From positions 1 through 64,000 of the forward strand of contig CAMAUZ010000026.1 of assembly GCA_945861535.1 (NCBI GenBank): a stretch of DNA of 64,000 nt. The letters run 5' to 3'. Shown here piece by piece: positions 34,183-43,484 of this stretch. The translations under genes and the position numbers were made by a program. Origin of the DNA: Akkermansia muciniphila. GTDB lineage: Bacteria; Verrucomicrobiota; Verrucomicrobiia; Limisphaerales; BJHT01. How positions within the stretch are numbered: position 1 is the first letter of the stretch; every line of letters starts with the position of its first letter. The notes below the pieces were generated by a model. That model was not told the origin of the DNA. It ran no database searches and worked only from the letters and a program-made list of their open reading frames with translations.

Positions 34183-34320
34183 GGGGCGAAGATCAAAGTT
34201 CAAAGTTCAAAATCTGCGGGCGGGGTTGCGCGATTTCGCCGGGGGCGAGCACGGCGCATTGAGCCGCATCGCCTGCCTTTCCGACGGCTCCGCCGAGTAC
34301 TCCGGCGCGTGAACGTCACC

Positions 34321-34660
34321 ATGACCCAACTCACCGATTAATTGCTGGCCTCGAATGCCCGCGTTGGCGGCATCAACCATCTGGACGGCAAGAATCCGCC
34401 GTCAAAGACCGCCGTCACCGGCATCACGATCGACCTGCTGCGGTTGTTGTTCCCGGGGGTTTTGACGACCGGCCGGTGCAGCTTTCCGAAGTCCGGGTCG
34501 AGACGGTGTCGCTGATGGACGCGGTGTTGGGCCGTCTTGAGGAGATCTCGAAGAGCCTGTCGTCTGGTGGCGGCGGACGAGCCGTCCTACGACTGCGCCG
34601 TGAAGCGGTTGCGCGAAACGCAAGGCGTCACGACCGGGAGGGATTCGAATTTTCACTGCT
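34321..34660 (+). pseudogene. serine O-acetyltransferase N-terminal remnant
   Basis: The segment reads VGGINHLDGKNPPSKTAVTG, then ITIDLLRLLFPG, and after a frameshift near 34463 DDRPVQLSEVRVETVSLMDA. This is the N-terminal helical region of an EpsC/CysE-type serine acetyltransferase. There is an in-frame stop shortly after the ATG at 34321, and the catalytic left-handed beta-helix is absent. The flanking parts of the 510-base gap (34183-34692) show only the AAAGTTC-type repeat at about 34194-34214 and no gene. Confidence 0.6.
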
Positions 34661-34692
34661 AAGTTTTCAGGCATTTGAATCAATAGTGGTAG

Positions 34693-35226
34693 ATGGCACC
34701 AAACAGCCCAGCCCAACCGAGCATTGAAGTGTTGTTTTTGCAGCACGCGGCGGCGGTGCGCGGGTTTGTGATGGGGTTGGTGCCGGATCGGGCGGCGGCG
34801 GATGACGTGTTTCAAGAGGTGTTTTTGACGGTGATGCAGCGGGGGGCGGATTTTCGACGGGACGGGAACTTCCTGGCGTGGGCGCGCGGCATTGCGCGCA
34901 ACAAGGTGCTGGAGCATTACCGGCGGCAACGCACGGCACCCCTGCCGTTCGACGAGGAGTTGCTCAACTTGCTGGCGGACTCCGCGGAAGATTCCGACGA
35001 ACTCATGGAGCAGCGGCGGGAGGCTTTGGCGAAATGCCTGGAGCGGTTGGCGCCGCGGACCCGGGAAATTGTCGATCTGCGCTACGGCGATCATGCGCTG
35101 ACGCCGCCGAAAATTGCCGAGCAATTGGCATGGACCACCAACGCCGTGAACGTGGCGTTGGCCCGGGCACGGGCGTTTTTGCGCGATTGTACCCGGCGAA
35201 TGCTCGCCAGCGGGGAGGTAACGTGA
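34693..35226 (+). CDS. ECF RNA polymerase sigma factor
   Basis: A 177-residue extracytoplasmic-function sigma factor. Region 2 spans FLQHAAAVRGFVMGLVPDRA, DDVFQEVFLTVMQ and NFLAWARGIARNKVLEHYRR. Region 4 is the C-terminal helix-turn-helix (LAPRTREIVDLRYGDHALTP, then AEQLAWTTNAVNVALARARA). It belongs to the Rhodopirellula/Verrucomicrobium-type ECF subgroup. Its stop overlaps the start of a FecR-domain gene (GTGA), the usual sigma/anti-sigma coupling. It probably controls the adjacent heme-protein cluster, though no promoter evidence is available. Confidence 0.92.
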   Translation: MAPNSPAQPSIEVLFLQHAAAVRGFVMGLVPDRAAADDVFQEVFLTVMQRGADFRRDGNFLAWARGIARNKVLEHYRRQRTAPLPFDEELLNLLADSAEDSDELMEQRREALAKCLERLAPRTREIVDLRYGDHALTPPKIAEQLAWTTNAVNVALARARAFLRDCTRRMLASGEVT

Positions 35227-36977
35227 ACGAACGGCTAACAGCTTTGATCGACGGCGTGCTCGACGGGAGACTCTCGCCCGACGAGTGGACCGAGTTGGCC
35301 GAGATGCTCCGCGGGTCGGAGACCGCGCGAAAAAGGTACTGGGAAATGGTCGGGCAGGATGCGGATCTGCAGGAATTGGTGCGCGAGGCCGCTGGCCGCG
35401 ACTTGGCACGCATGGCGGCGAACGAGCTGTCAATCGGACGTGTGTCGATGGCCCTCGCCGACGATGGGGAGTTACGTGCTGATTCGAGTTCCTACTGGCC
35501 GCATCGCCGCTCGCTTGCGGCGCGCGGCGTTTTGGCGGTCGCGATCTGTGTCGTCATCGGCTTCGTCATCTGGCCGTCAGCACTGTCGCGCGGTGAACGG
35601 TTGGCGACATTGCACTCACTTTCGGGCGACGTCTGGCTCGTAAATCGCCAACAGGCGTTGGTGAAGGCGGCCTCCGGGCAACCGTTTTTCGCTGGCGAGG
35701 CCCTGCGTGTCGGTCCCGAGGGAGTGGCCGAACTAACGCTTGCGGACGGTTCATTGGTGGCGCTCGGTGCGGATTCCGTATTTCGATTCGTTGCCGCGGA
35801 GGGAGCGGCGAGACCGCGGATGCATCTCGAGTGCGGGGCGGCGGATATCGAAGCCACCCCGCAACCGCCGGACCGCCCGCTGGTCGTCACCACCGAGCAG
35901 GCTCGGTTGACAGTGCTGGGGACCCGGTTTCGGCTGTACGCCAGTGCGTCTGGTTCCCGCATCGAGTTGGAAGAAGGCAAGGTGCAATTCGAGCGGCAGT
36001 CGGACGGCCAGACCGTGGAGGTCGCTGCGGGGCAGTGCGCTGTCGCCGAGGCCGGACCAACCAGGCCGCTGGTGGCCGAAGTTCTGTCATCCGCCTGGCG
36101 GTTACGGCAGGCACTGCAGCGTGCAGGGGATCGCGTCGCGTTTTCGCACGACGGAGCGAAACTAGCGACGGCGGACTCAGGTCGGGTCAAGCTGTGGAAT
36201 GCCGCCACAGGTGAACCGCAACGGATGGTTGACAAGGTGGGACGGTTCGACTGCCTCGCATTTGCGCCGTCCAACGAATCCCTCGTAGCACTGGGCGAAA
36301 GTGGCAAGGTCTTGTATTGGGCGCTCGACGCGAAGTCCCCGAAATCCGCGGAACTTAAGACTGAAACGGGCAGGCTGCGACGGTGTGCGATTTCGCACGA
36401 TGGTCGGTGGCTCGCTCAGACCTCCGATATTGCAGCGGGCTATTTGCCGATCTGGGAAGTGGATGACGTGGGGGCAATCTCGCTGGTCCGGTCGATCCCC
36501 ATGAAAATGAGCGGCGTGGCGATCACTGCGACATCGCGTGGACCGCGAGTCGTCGCCGGCAACTGGAACGGCACGACTGTGGTCTGGGACGCGATAACGG
36601 GCAGCGAACTGGCTCGGTACCAATTTCGCTCGCAATTGCACGTTTTGGCGTTGTCCGGCGACGGTCGCCAGTTGTGCGGCTACGGCAACGCGAGCGGCCT
36701 GGTGATTCTGGACACGGAATCCGGCGAGCAACGGGTGCTGTGGCCGAGCGGGAGCGTGGCGGTGACCTGCCTGCGGTTTTCGCGCGACGGTCGCGAGTTG
36801 ATTGCCGCGATGGCGGACGGCTTGGTGCGCGGTTGGTTGACCGAAACCGGCGAAGCGACCTTTGTGTTGCCGACGGGCGATGCGCGAGTCTCGTCACTGG
36901 CTGTTGCCGATGACGGGCGCTCCCTGGCAACGGTCGGCGACAAGGGAAGCGTCAGGCTCTGGCAACGCGAAGACTGA
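35223..36977 (+). CDS. FecR-domain/WD40 membrane regulator
   Basis: A 584-residue protein. An N-terminal cytosolic anti-sigma-like part (VNERLTALIDGVLDGRLSPD) is followed by a transmembrane helix around residues 98-118 (GVLAVAICVVIGFVIWP). Then comes a FecR domain (LHSLSGDVWLVNR to KVQFERQSDGQTVEVAAGQ). The C-terminal half consists of WD40-like blades (VAFSHDGAKLATADSGRVKLW, CAISHDGRWLAQTSD and others to LATVGDKGSVRLWQ). It starts with GTG at 35223 after a strong GGGGAGG site and overlaps the sigma factor stop. The likely role is sensing at the periplasmic face and holding the ECF sigma factor inactive. Confidence 0.88.
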   Translation: MNERLTALIDGVLDGRLSPDEWTELAEMLRGSETARKRYWEMVGQDADLQELVREAAGRDLARMAANELSIGRVSMALADDGELRADSSSYWPHRRSLAARGVLAVAICVVIGFVIWPSALSRGERLATLHSLSGDVWLVNRQQALVKAASGQPFFAGEALRVGPEGVAELTLADGSLVALGADSVFRFVAAEGAARPRMHLECGAADIEATPQPPDRPLVVTTEQARLTVLGTRFRLYASASGSRIELEEGKVQFERQSDGQTVEVAAGQCAVAEAGPTRPLVAEVLSSAWRLRQALQRAGDRVAFSHDGAKLATADSGRVKLWNAATGEPQRMVDKVGRFDCLAFAPSNESLVALGESGKVLYWALDAKSPKSAELKTETGRLRRCAISHDGRWLAQTSDIAAGYLPIWEVDDVGAISLVRSIPMKMSGVAITATSRGPRVVAGNWNGTTVVWDAITGSELARYQFRSQLHVLALSGDGRQLCGYGNASGLVILDTESGEQRVLWPSGSVAVTCLRFSRDGRELIAAMADGLVRGWLTETGEATFVLPTGDARVSSLAVADDGRSLATVGDKGSVRLWQRED

Positions 36978-37008
36978 ATCCGAGGCACCAAATCCGAAAC
37001 AAACTCCC

Positions 37009-39255
37009 ATGACGGAAACCCCGATAACCAAAACGAAGGCACCCGGTTTGAGTGCGTTTCGCACACTTGGATTTCGGATTTCGGGATGCTTGCTTCTGCT
37101 CGCGCTTCCCTGCGGCATGGCATTCGCGGCCGAGTTGAAATTCGCCACCGGGGCCGAAAGTCGCGCGGAGTTCGAGCGGGTGGTGAAGCCTTTTTTTGCG
37201 AAGCACTGCGCGACTTGTCACAACGACAAGAAGGCCAAGGGCGATCTGAATCTTGCCGAGCTGGACCCCGACATGAAGGCCAGCACCAGCGGGGCGCGCT
37301 GGGCGAAGCTGGTGCAGAGCCTGACCGAAGGCGACATGCCGCCCGAGGAAAAGCCGCGTCCAGAGACGGCGGGGATGGAGGCGGTGATTCGCTGGGCGCA
37401 CGCCGAGGCGAAGCGAGCCAACAAGCACTTCGCGAAGCGCGCGAGCTACGCGAATGGCAACGCGGTGCCGCACGAAGTCCTGTTCAACCCAGCGAGCATC
37501 CCGCCGTTCGATGGGTCGCCGCGCGTCCGCCGGCTGAGCCCGGAAATCTATGCGGCGTCGTTCCTCGACAAGGGCAAAGCGAAGGGCGTGAGCCAGCCGT
37601 TTTCCGGCGAGGGCCGCACGACTTTCAAGGACATGGGTGCGCCGAAGATGGACGAGCCGGTGACGATGCAACTGCTGCAAAACGCCCTCGCGATTGTCGA
37701 GGCTCGCACGGCGCACAAGCTCGAGGATGGCAAGGTCAAGGCGATCGGCTTCCCGCCAAAGGAACTGCTGGCGCTGTTCGATCCCGCCGCGCCGCCGACG
37801 GACGCGCAGGTCGAGTCCGCCATCGCGTGGCAATTCAACTTCGTGCTGAAGCGCGCGCCGACGGCGGAGGAGAAGGCCCGGTTCGTCGCGCTGATGAAAC
37901 GGAACATCGCCGACGCGGGGCAGGTGCTCGGCGCCCGTTACGCACTGGCGGCGGTGCTGATGCTGCCGGAGGCGATCTTCCGGCTCGAAGTCGGCACGGG
38001 ACGTCTGGACGGAAAAGGCCGCGCGCGTCTCGGGCCGCGCGAAATCGCCTTTGGCATTTCCTACGCGCTGACCGACGGACCGCCCGACACCGCGCTGCTC
38101 ACGGCTGCGGCCACGGGCGGGCTCGACAGCGATGAGGATGTCGCGCGGCAGGTGCGGCGACTTTTGGATGAACCGAAGCTGGAGAAGCCGCGCATCCTGC
38201 GATTCTTCCGCGAATACTTTGATTACGAAAAGGCGAAGGATGTATTCAAGGATCCCAGCGGCGGACGTGCGGCGCTCGGTCATCCCGGCCACGACGCGCG
38301 CACGCTGGTCGAGGACACCGACCGTCTGGTGCTCTCGATCCTGGAGCAGGACAAGGACGTGCTCCGCGAATTGCTCACCACCAGGAAGAGCTTCGTGTCT
38401 TACAAGACCGCGGCGGATCAGAAAAAGAAGCGGGCCGAGGCGCTGGCGAAGTTCGAGGAGGAGAAGGCGAAGAACCCGGAGAAATTCAAGACGAAGACTT
38501 TCAATCCGCCGGGCAGGGAGGTGTTCCGCTCCTACGGGCTGGACGACTTTCCCGATGACCAGCCGGTGGAACTCCCCGCCGACCAGCGCGCCGGCATCCT
38601 CACTCAGCCGGCGTGGCTCGTGGCGCAGTCCACCGCGTTTGAGAACCACGTCATCCACCGCGGCAAATGGATCCGCGAGCGGCTCCTCGGCGGCGTGGTG
38701 CCGGATGTGCCGATCACGGTGGACGCGCAGTTGCCGGATGCGCCGGAGAAAACGCTGCGCGAGCGCATGGCCGTCACGCAGCAGGAGTATTGCTGGAAAT
38801 GTCACCAGCTCATGAACGACGCCGGCTATGCGTTCGAGCGTTACGATCACTTCGGCCGTTACCGCACGGCGGAGCCGGTGCTCGACCCCGCAGCCACGGC
38901 GAAGAATCTGGATTCGAAAGGCAGGCCGCTCGGCCCCGTGATGCGCGAAGCGGCGCTGAACACCGCCGGGATCATCGCCCAGGTCGGCGACCGGCGCGTC
39001 GAAGGTTCTGTCAAGGGTCCCGTCGATTACATGAGGAAGCTCGCCGACAGCGAGCGGGTCGAGCAGGTGTTCGTGCGTCACGCCTTCCGATACTGGCTGG
39101 GCCGCAATGAAACCCCCGGCGACGCCGCCAGCATGCAGGCGGCACATCGGGCATATCGTGCCGACGGAGGCAGCATGAAAGCGCTCATCACAGCCCTGCT
39201 CACCAGCGAGTCGTTCCTTTATCGAATCCCGGAAAAATCCGCCCAAAACAACTGA
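37009..39255 (+). CDS. DUF1592/DUF1588/DUF1585 diheme protein (copy 1)
   Basis: A 748-residue secreted protein. The leader MTETPITKTKAPGLSAFRT is followed by a hydrophobic run ending PCGMAFA, then the cytochrome motif CATCH at residues 67-71. DUF1592 follows (FGISYALTDGPPDTALL and DLVRRLLDEP-like blocks), then DUF1588 with a second heme motif CWKCH (QEYCWKCHQLMNDAGYAF). DUF1585 closes the chain (FVRHAFRYWLGRNETPGDA). These modules define planctomycete-type PSD/PSCyt proteins of unknown reaction, usually paired with a DUF1552 gene, as here. The leader sequence and the upstream words caccaaatccgaaac are nearly identical to those of the second copy at 40.8 kb. Confidence 0.9.
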   Translation: MTETPITKTKAPGLSAFRTLGFRISGCLLLLALPCGMAFAAELKFATGAESRAEFERVVKPFFAKHCATCHNDKKAKGDLNLAELDPDMKASTSGARWAKLVQSLTEGDMPPEEKPRPETAGMEAVIRWAHAEAKRANKHFAKRASYANGNAVPHEVLFNPASIPPFDGSPRVRRLSPEIYAASFLDKGKAKGVSQPFSGEGRTTFKDMGAPKMDEPVTMQLLQNALAIVEARTAHKLEDGKVKAIGFPPKELLALFDPAAPPTDAQVESAIAWQFNFVLKRAPTAEEKARFVALMKRNIADAGQVLGARYALAAVLMLPEAIFRLEVGTGRLDGKGRARLGPREIAFGISYALTDGPPDTALLTAAATGGLDSDEDVARQVRRLLDEPKLEKPRILRFFREYFDYEKAKDVFKDPSGGRAALGHPGHDARTLVEDTDRLVLSILEQDKDVLRELLTTRKSFVSYKTAADQKKKRAEALAKFEEEKAKNPEKFKTKTFNPPGREVFRSYGLDDFPDDQPVELPADQRAGILTQPAWLVAQSTAFENHVIHRGKWIRERLLGGVVPDVPITVDAQLPDAPEKTLRERMAVTQQEYCWKCHQLMNDAGYAFERYDHFGRYRTAEPVLDPAATAKNLDSKGRPLGPVMREAALNTAGIIAQVGDRRVEGSVKGPVDYMRKLADSERVEQVFVRHAFRYWLGRNETPGDAASMQAAHRAYRADGGSMKALITALLTSESFLYRIPEKSAQNN

Positions 39256-39283
39256 CCGTTCGCACTTCAACATACCACCCACC

Positions 39284-40687
39284 ATGAAACCAATGATCCA
39301 CCGACGCGATGCCCTCAAGACCCTCGGCCTTTCCGCCGGGGCCACATTCCTCTACCCGACGCTCGCACGCATGGAGGCGATGGCGGCCGGCGTGCCGGTC
39401 ATGCCGAAGCGTTTCGTCTTTGTCGTCGAAAGCAACGGGGTGCGTCCCGAGCAGATCGCGCCCGTCGGCATCGACCGCAAGCCGCGCGAGCAGCGTCCGC
39501 TGAACGGACCGGCGGAGTTGGTGGATATTCCGCTGGCGGGCCACAAGATGGGCTTCTCGCTCGAACCGATCGAGCGGTGGAAAAACAAGGTGACCATCGT
39601 CGAGGGACTCTCCGGCCGCATCTGCGGCGGCGGGCACTCGAATAACTTCCAAGCCCTCGGCGCATTTGGCGGCGGTCGCGGCGGCGGTGGCGAGAGCATG
39701 GCGGTCGGCGGCGAAACGATCGACGGCGCGCTCGCGAAGCAGCTTGGCGGCATTTTCCCGCACATCGGCCTGGGCATCTCGAAACGGATCGAAAACAACG
39801 TCATCTACAACATCTCCGCATGGGCGAAGGACAAGCCGCTGCCGACGATTTGCAGCCCGCAGCAGGCCTACAACACCCTTTTCGGCAGCGTGGCCGCGGG
39901 CGCCGGCAAGGGGGAGTTTGCCGCCAAAAACAACCTGCTCGATTTCCTGAAGGACGACATCAAGCGCACGGAGAAAAACCTCGCCGCGCCGGAGCGCGAG
40001 CAATTCGGGGCCTATCTCCAGACGTTCGAGTCGCTGCGCAATCGCCAGAGCCGCTTGAATGAGATCGAGCACACGCTCCGCGCGAAGGCGCCGGTGGTGT
40101 CCGACAAATACAAGAGCGCCGTCGAGACCGACCGCCTCGACGCGCAATTCGACATCGGCGCGGCGGCGTTGATCGCGGGGCTCACGAATGTGATGACCAT
40201 TTCCTCGGCCGCCGGCATCGGCGATTTTGACATCACATTCAAAGGACTCGGCATCAATCTCGACAAGCACTCGATCGGCCACGGCAAGGGTCTGGATGGC
40301 AGGACATGGGCCGACCTTTACAACATCATCCGCCGTTATCATTTCGACCTGATCGCCGGCTTCATGCGCAAGCTCGAGAGCGTGAAGGAGGGCAACGGCA
40401 CGATGCTCGACAACACCTTGATCGTGTATCTGAGCGACGGCGCGGAGGCGCACCACAGCCGCTGCTGGGAGTGGCCGATGGTCGTCATCGGCGACCTCGG
40501 CGGCAGACTGAAGGCCGGGCGCTACGTGGACTATCCCGGCTACGGCCAGACCGGGCATCGCACCACCGCCAACATGTATGTCACCCTCCTGCAACTCGCC
40601 GGCTCCTCGCGCGACTCGTTCGGCATGGCCGATCCGAATCTCAAGGATTTGGACCAGCACGGCCCCCTGGCAGAACTGCTCGCCTGA
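39284..40687 (+). CDS. DUF1552 family protein (copy 1)
   Basis: A 467-residue DUF1552 protein with a twin-arginine-like leader (IHRRDALKTLGLSAGATF). The core includes RFVFVVESNGVRPEQIAPVG, SGRICGGGHSNNFQALGAFG and the C-terminal NTLIVYLSDGAEAHHSRCWE, where metal-binding type residues recall the sulfatase/DUF1501 relatives. It starts 28 bases after the DUF1592 gene and is almost certainly co-transcribed and functionally paired with it. The substrate is unknown. Export through Tat is predicted. Confidence 0.9.
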   Translation: MKPMIHRRDALKTLGLSAGATFLYPTLARMEAMAAGVPVMPKRFVFVVESNGVRPEQIAPVGIDRKPREQRPLNGPAELVDIPLAGHKMGFSLEPIERWKNKVTIVEGLSGRICGGGHSNNFQALGAFGGGRGGGGESMAVGGETIDGALAKQLGGIFPHIGLGISKRIENNVIYNISAWAKDKPLPTICSPQQAYNTLFGSVAAGAGKGEFAAKNNLLDFLKDDIKRTEKNLAAPEREQFGAYLQTFESLRNRQSRLNEIEHTLRAKAPVVSDKYKSAVETDRLDAQFDIGAAALIAGLTNVMTISSAAGIGDFDITFKGLGINLDKHSIGHGKGLDGRTWADLYNIIRRYHFDLIAGFMRKLESVKEGNGTMLDNTLIVYLSDGAEAHHSRCWEWPMVVIGDLGGRLKAGRYVDYPGYGQTGHRTTANMYVTLLQLAGSSRDSFGMADPNLKDLDQHGPLAELLA

Positions 40688-40793
40688 CTTCAACTCGGCG
40701 GGCCGCGACATCCTCGTTGAATCCGTAGCCACAGGCGGGGAACAGCCGGCGGTAAATCCGAAATCCGCAGCACCAAATCCGAAACGAGATCCA

Positions 40794-43457
40794 ATGACGG
40801 AAACCCAAATGACCAAGACGAAGGCACCCGGCATGGGTGTGTTTCGCACGTTTGGATTTCGGATTCCGGGATGCTTGCTGCTGCTCGCACTTCCCTGCGG
40901 CCTGGCATTCGCGGCCGAGTTGAAATTCGCCAGCGCCGACCAGAGCCGGGCGGAGTTCGAAGGCACGGTGCGGCCGCTGCTGAACAAACACTGCGTCGCG
41001 TGCCATGGGCCGGAGAAGATGAAGGGCGATCTTCGTCTCGACGGCGCAGCGCCCGACCTCGCCAACTCGAAGACCCGCGGCGTCTGGGAGAAGGTGCATT
41101 CGATGCTCGTTCGCGGCGAGATGCCGCCCGAGGAGAAACCGCGGCTCTCGACCGATGATCTGGATACGCTGACCTCCTGGATTCGCCGCGAAGTCGGGCG
41201 GGCTGTGATTGCCGAGCGCGGTGGAGCGGGCCGGACCACGATGCGGCGGTTGACGCGCGTCGAGTATGCGCGATTGATCGAGGACGTTCTCGATCTTCGC
41301 TTCGCGAATGTACCCCTGCCCCTGGCGGAGAAACTGCCGAACGATCCGCAAACGGAGTTGCCGGTCAATGACGGCGATTTGCTCGCATTTCAAAGCTTGC
41401 ACTGGCGGTCATACGCCGACTTCGCCGAGCGAGCCGTGGCGGCGGTGCTGGCAAGCGAGCCCCGGCCGGAACCGTGGAGCTATCGTTTTGAAGCTCGCGG
41501 CATGGGAAGGGCGAACGTCTCCGGATTCCAGCAAGGCGAAAAAGGCTTTGGCGGGAATGTCGCGGCGAACGAGAAAGAGATCAGGCGTGCGGCGAAAGTC
41601 AGTGTCGGCGTCACGGAGCGAAATCCCGACGGTTCGACGACGCTGCCGGCGATTTACCGCGCCGATCCTGGATATCTCGGCCGCGATCCAATGAACGCCG
41701 GTTCGTGGTATCTGGAGTTGCCCTACGTCGAGCCGAAAGGTGTGTTGCGTTTGCGGATTCGCGCCGGTTCGATCGTTCCGAAGGGAGAAGGCGTTCCCCT
41801 CCTGCGAGTCGCGTTTCATAACAACGTCGTCAACCAGCGTTACAACCGTCTGCTCGCCGAGATACCGATCGAGAATTCGGCGGAGCAACTTCGGGATTAC
41901 GACGTCGAGATTCCCTTGGAGCTTGTCGAGTTTCCTTATGTCTTGTTCGAGCGTGCGAAGATGTTCGGCGTGCGAATCAGCAACGACACGATGCCGATCG
42001 CCGATCGCGGGAAGCCGACGGGGCCCAAGGGCAAGCCCGTGGAGTGGCCTTACAAAGAATCGTTGATCGTCATTGATTCGATCGAGGTGTTCGGGCCGGG
42101 AGCGGGGGAATGGCCGCCACGGCGACATCGGCGGTTGACCGGCGCGGGCGGCTCGGCGAAGGACGACCGCGGTCGCGCGGCCGCCATCTTCGCCGATATC
42201 GCGGGCAAGGCATGGCGTCGTCCGCTCGCTGAGGAGGAAATGACTCCCTTTCTGAAACTTTACGACCAGCGGCGTCAGGCGGGAGAGAGCGCCGACAGCG
42301 CGTTAAAAATCCCGCTGACCGCCATTCTCTCCTCGCCGCATGCAATTTACCGCGTCGAGCGCAAGGCCGAGACCGCCGCTCCGCTCACGGGCATCGAATT
42401 GGCCAATCGGCTGTCGTTCTTTCTTTGGGGCCGCGGGCCGGACGACGAACTGCGGCGACTCGCGTCCGAAGGTCGGCTCTCCGGTCCCAAGACGCTGACC
42501 GCCCAGATCGATCGGCTGCTCGATGACCCCAAGAGCGCAGTTTTTGTCGATGATTTCGTCGGACGACTCCTGGCGCTCGAACGGGTCGTCAAGGATCCGA
42601 TCGAATTCAAACTGACTCTCAAGAGCCTGGGCAGCGAGAAGGTCGCCGCGCTTCGCGAAGTTCGGCTCAAACACAATCTCGCGGAAGAGCCGGCTCGGTT
42701 TTTTGCGAATGCCCTGCGGAAGAACGAGCCGGCACATCGACTGATCGGCAGCGACACCTTGGTCATCAACGATCGTCTGGCTCGCTACTACGGTATCGAC
42801 GGCGTGGACGGCTCCACCTTCCGCGAAGTGCCCGCTCCGGAGAATCGCCGGGCGGGCTGGCTCTCGATGGCGGGAGTCATGGCGGCGGCGTCGCGCGGCA
42901 ACAAGGAGGCGACGATCCACCGCGGCGTCTATCTCCTGCAGCGCATTCTCGGCGAACATCCGGGCACGCCCCCGGGCAACGTCGAGCCGCTCGAAGTTCA
43001 GTCGAAATCGGATAAGCAGCGCAGGCAACTCACCGTCCGCGAGCAGGTCGCGTTGCACACCTCGCTCAATACGTGCGCTCTCTGCCACCGGAAGATCGAT
43101 CCACTGGGCTTCGTGTGGGCCGATTTTGATTACCTCGGTCAGAAGGTTTCCCCGCCGGCGCCCAAGGCTGGCAAATCTTCCGCGCCAATCGACTGTTCCG
43201 GCAAGCTGCCCGATGGTCGGGTGTTCGCCAGCCTCAGCCAATTCGCACAACTGCTCGGCGACCAGCAGCAGCCGTCGCCTTACCGGTTCGGCGAAGTGCT
43301 GGTGCGGCGTCTCACCGGTTACGCCTTGAGCCGCCCGCTTAATTTGTCGGATGAGGAGATGATCACCAAGCTAGTGCAAACCGCCCAGCGCAACGGCTGG
43401 CGGCTGCGTGAGATCATCAAGTCGATCGTAGTGACCGAAACATTCACCCAAGGATAA
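40794..43457 (+). CDS. DUF1592/DUF1588/DUF1585 diheme protein (copy 2)
   Basis: An 887-residue paralogue of the gene at 37 kb. The leader ends PCGLAFA, with CVACH at residues 67-71. A DUF1587-like block (MRRLTRVEYARLIEDVLDL) and a carbohydrate-binding-like insert (about residues 220-420) come next. DUF1592 (ELANRLSFFLWGRGPDDEL), DUF1588 with CALCH (NTCALCHRKIDPLGF) and DUF1585 (LTGYALSRPLNLSDEEM) complete it. It is longer because it keeps the DUF1587 and insert regions that copy 1 lacks. Its DUF1552 partner lies 27 bases downstream. It is likely a periplasmic heme protein in polysaccharide or polymer breakdown. Confidence 0.92.
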   Translation: MTETQMTKTKAPGMGVFRTFGFRIPGCLLLLALPCGLAFAAELKFASADQSRAEFEGTVRPLLNKHCVACHGPEKMKGDLRLDGAAPDLANSKTRGVWEKVHSMLVRGEMPPEEKPRLSTDDLDTLTSWIRREVGRAVIAERGGAGRTTMRRLTRVEYARLIEDVLDLRFANVPLPLAEKLPNDPQTELPVNDGDLLAFQSLHWRSYADFAERAVAAVLASEPRPEPWSYRFEARGMGRANVSGFQQGEKGFGGNVAANEKEIRRAAKVSVGVTERNPDGSTTLPAIYRADPGYLGRDPMNAGSWYLELPYVEPKGVLRLRIRAGSIVPKGEGVPLLRVAFHNNVVNQRYNRLLAEIPIENSAEQLRDYDVEIPLELVEFPYVLFERAKMFGVRISNDTMPIADRGKPTGPKGKPVEWPYKESLIVIDSIEVFGPGAGEWPPRRHRRLTGAGGSAKDDRGRAAAIFADIAGKAWRRPLAEEEMTPFLKLYDQRRQAGESADSALKIPLTAILSSPHAIYRVERKAETAAPLTGIELANRLSFFLWGRGPDDELRRLASEGRLSGPKTLTAQIDRLLDDPKSAVFVDDFVGRLLALERVVKDPIEFKLTLKSLGSEKVAALREVRLKHNLAEEPARFFANALRKNEPAHRLIGSDTLVINDRLARYYGIDGVDGSTFREVPAPENRRAGWLSMAGVMAAASRGNKEATIHRGVYLLQRILGEHPGTPPGNVEPLEVQSKSDKQRRQLTVREQVALHTSLNTCALCHRKIDPLGFVWADFDYLGQKVSPPAPKAGKSSAPIDCSGKLPDGRVFASLSQFAQLLGDQQQPSPYRFGEVLVRRLTGYALSRPLNLSDEEMITKLVQTAQRNGWRLREIIKSIVVTETFTQG

Positions 43458-43484
43458 AGCAAACCTACCATCCTAAAACCTACT

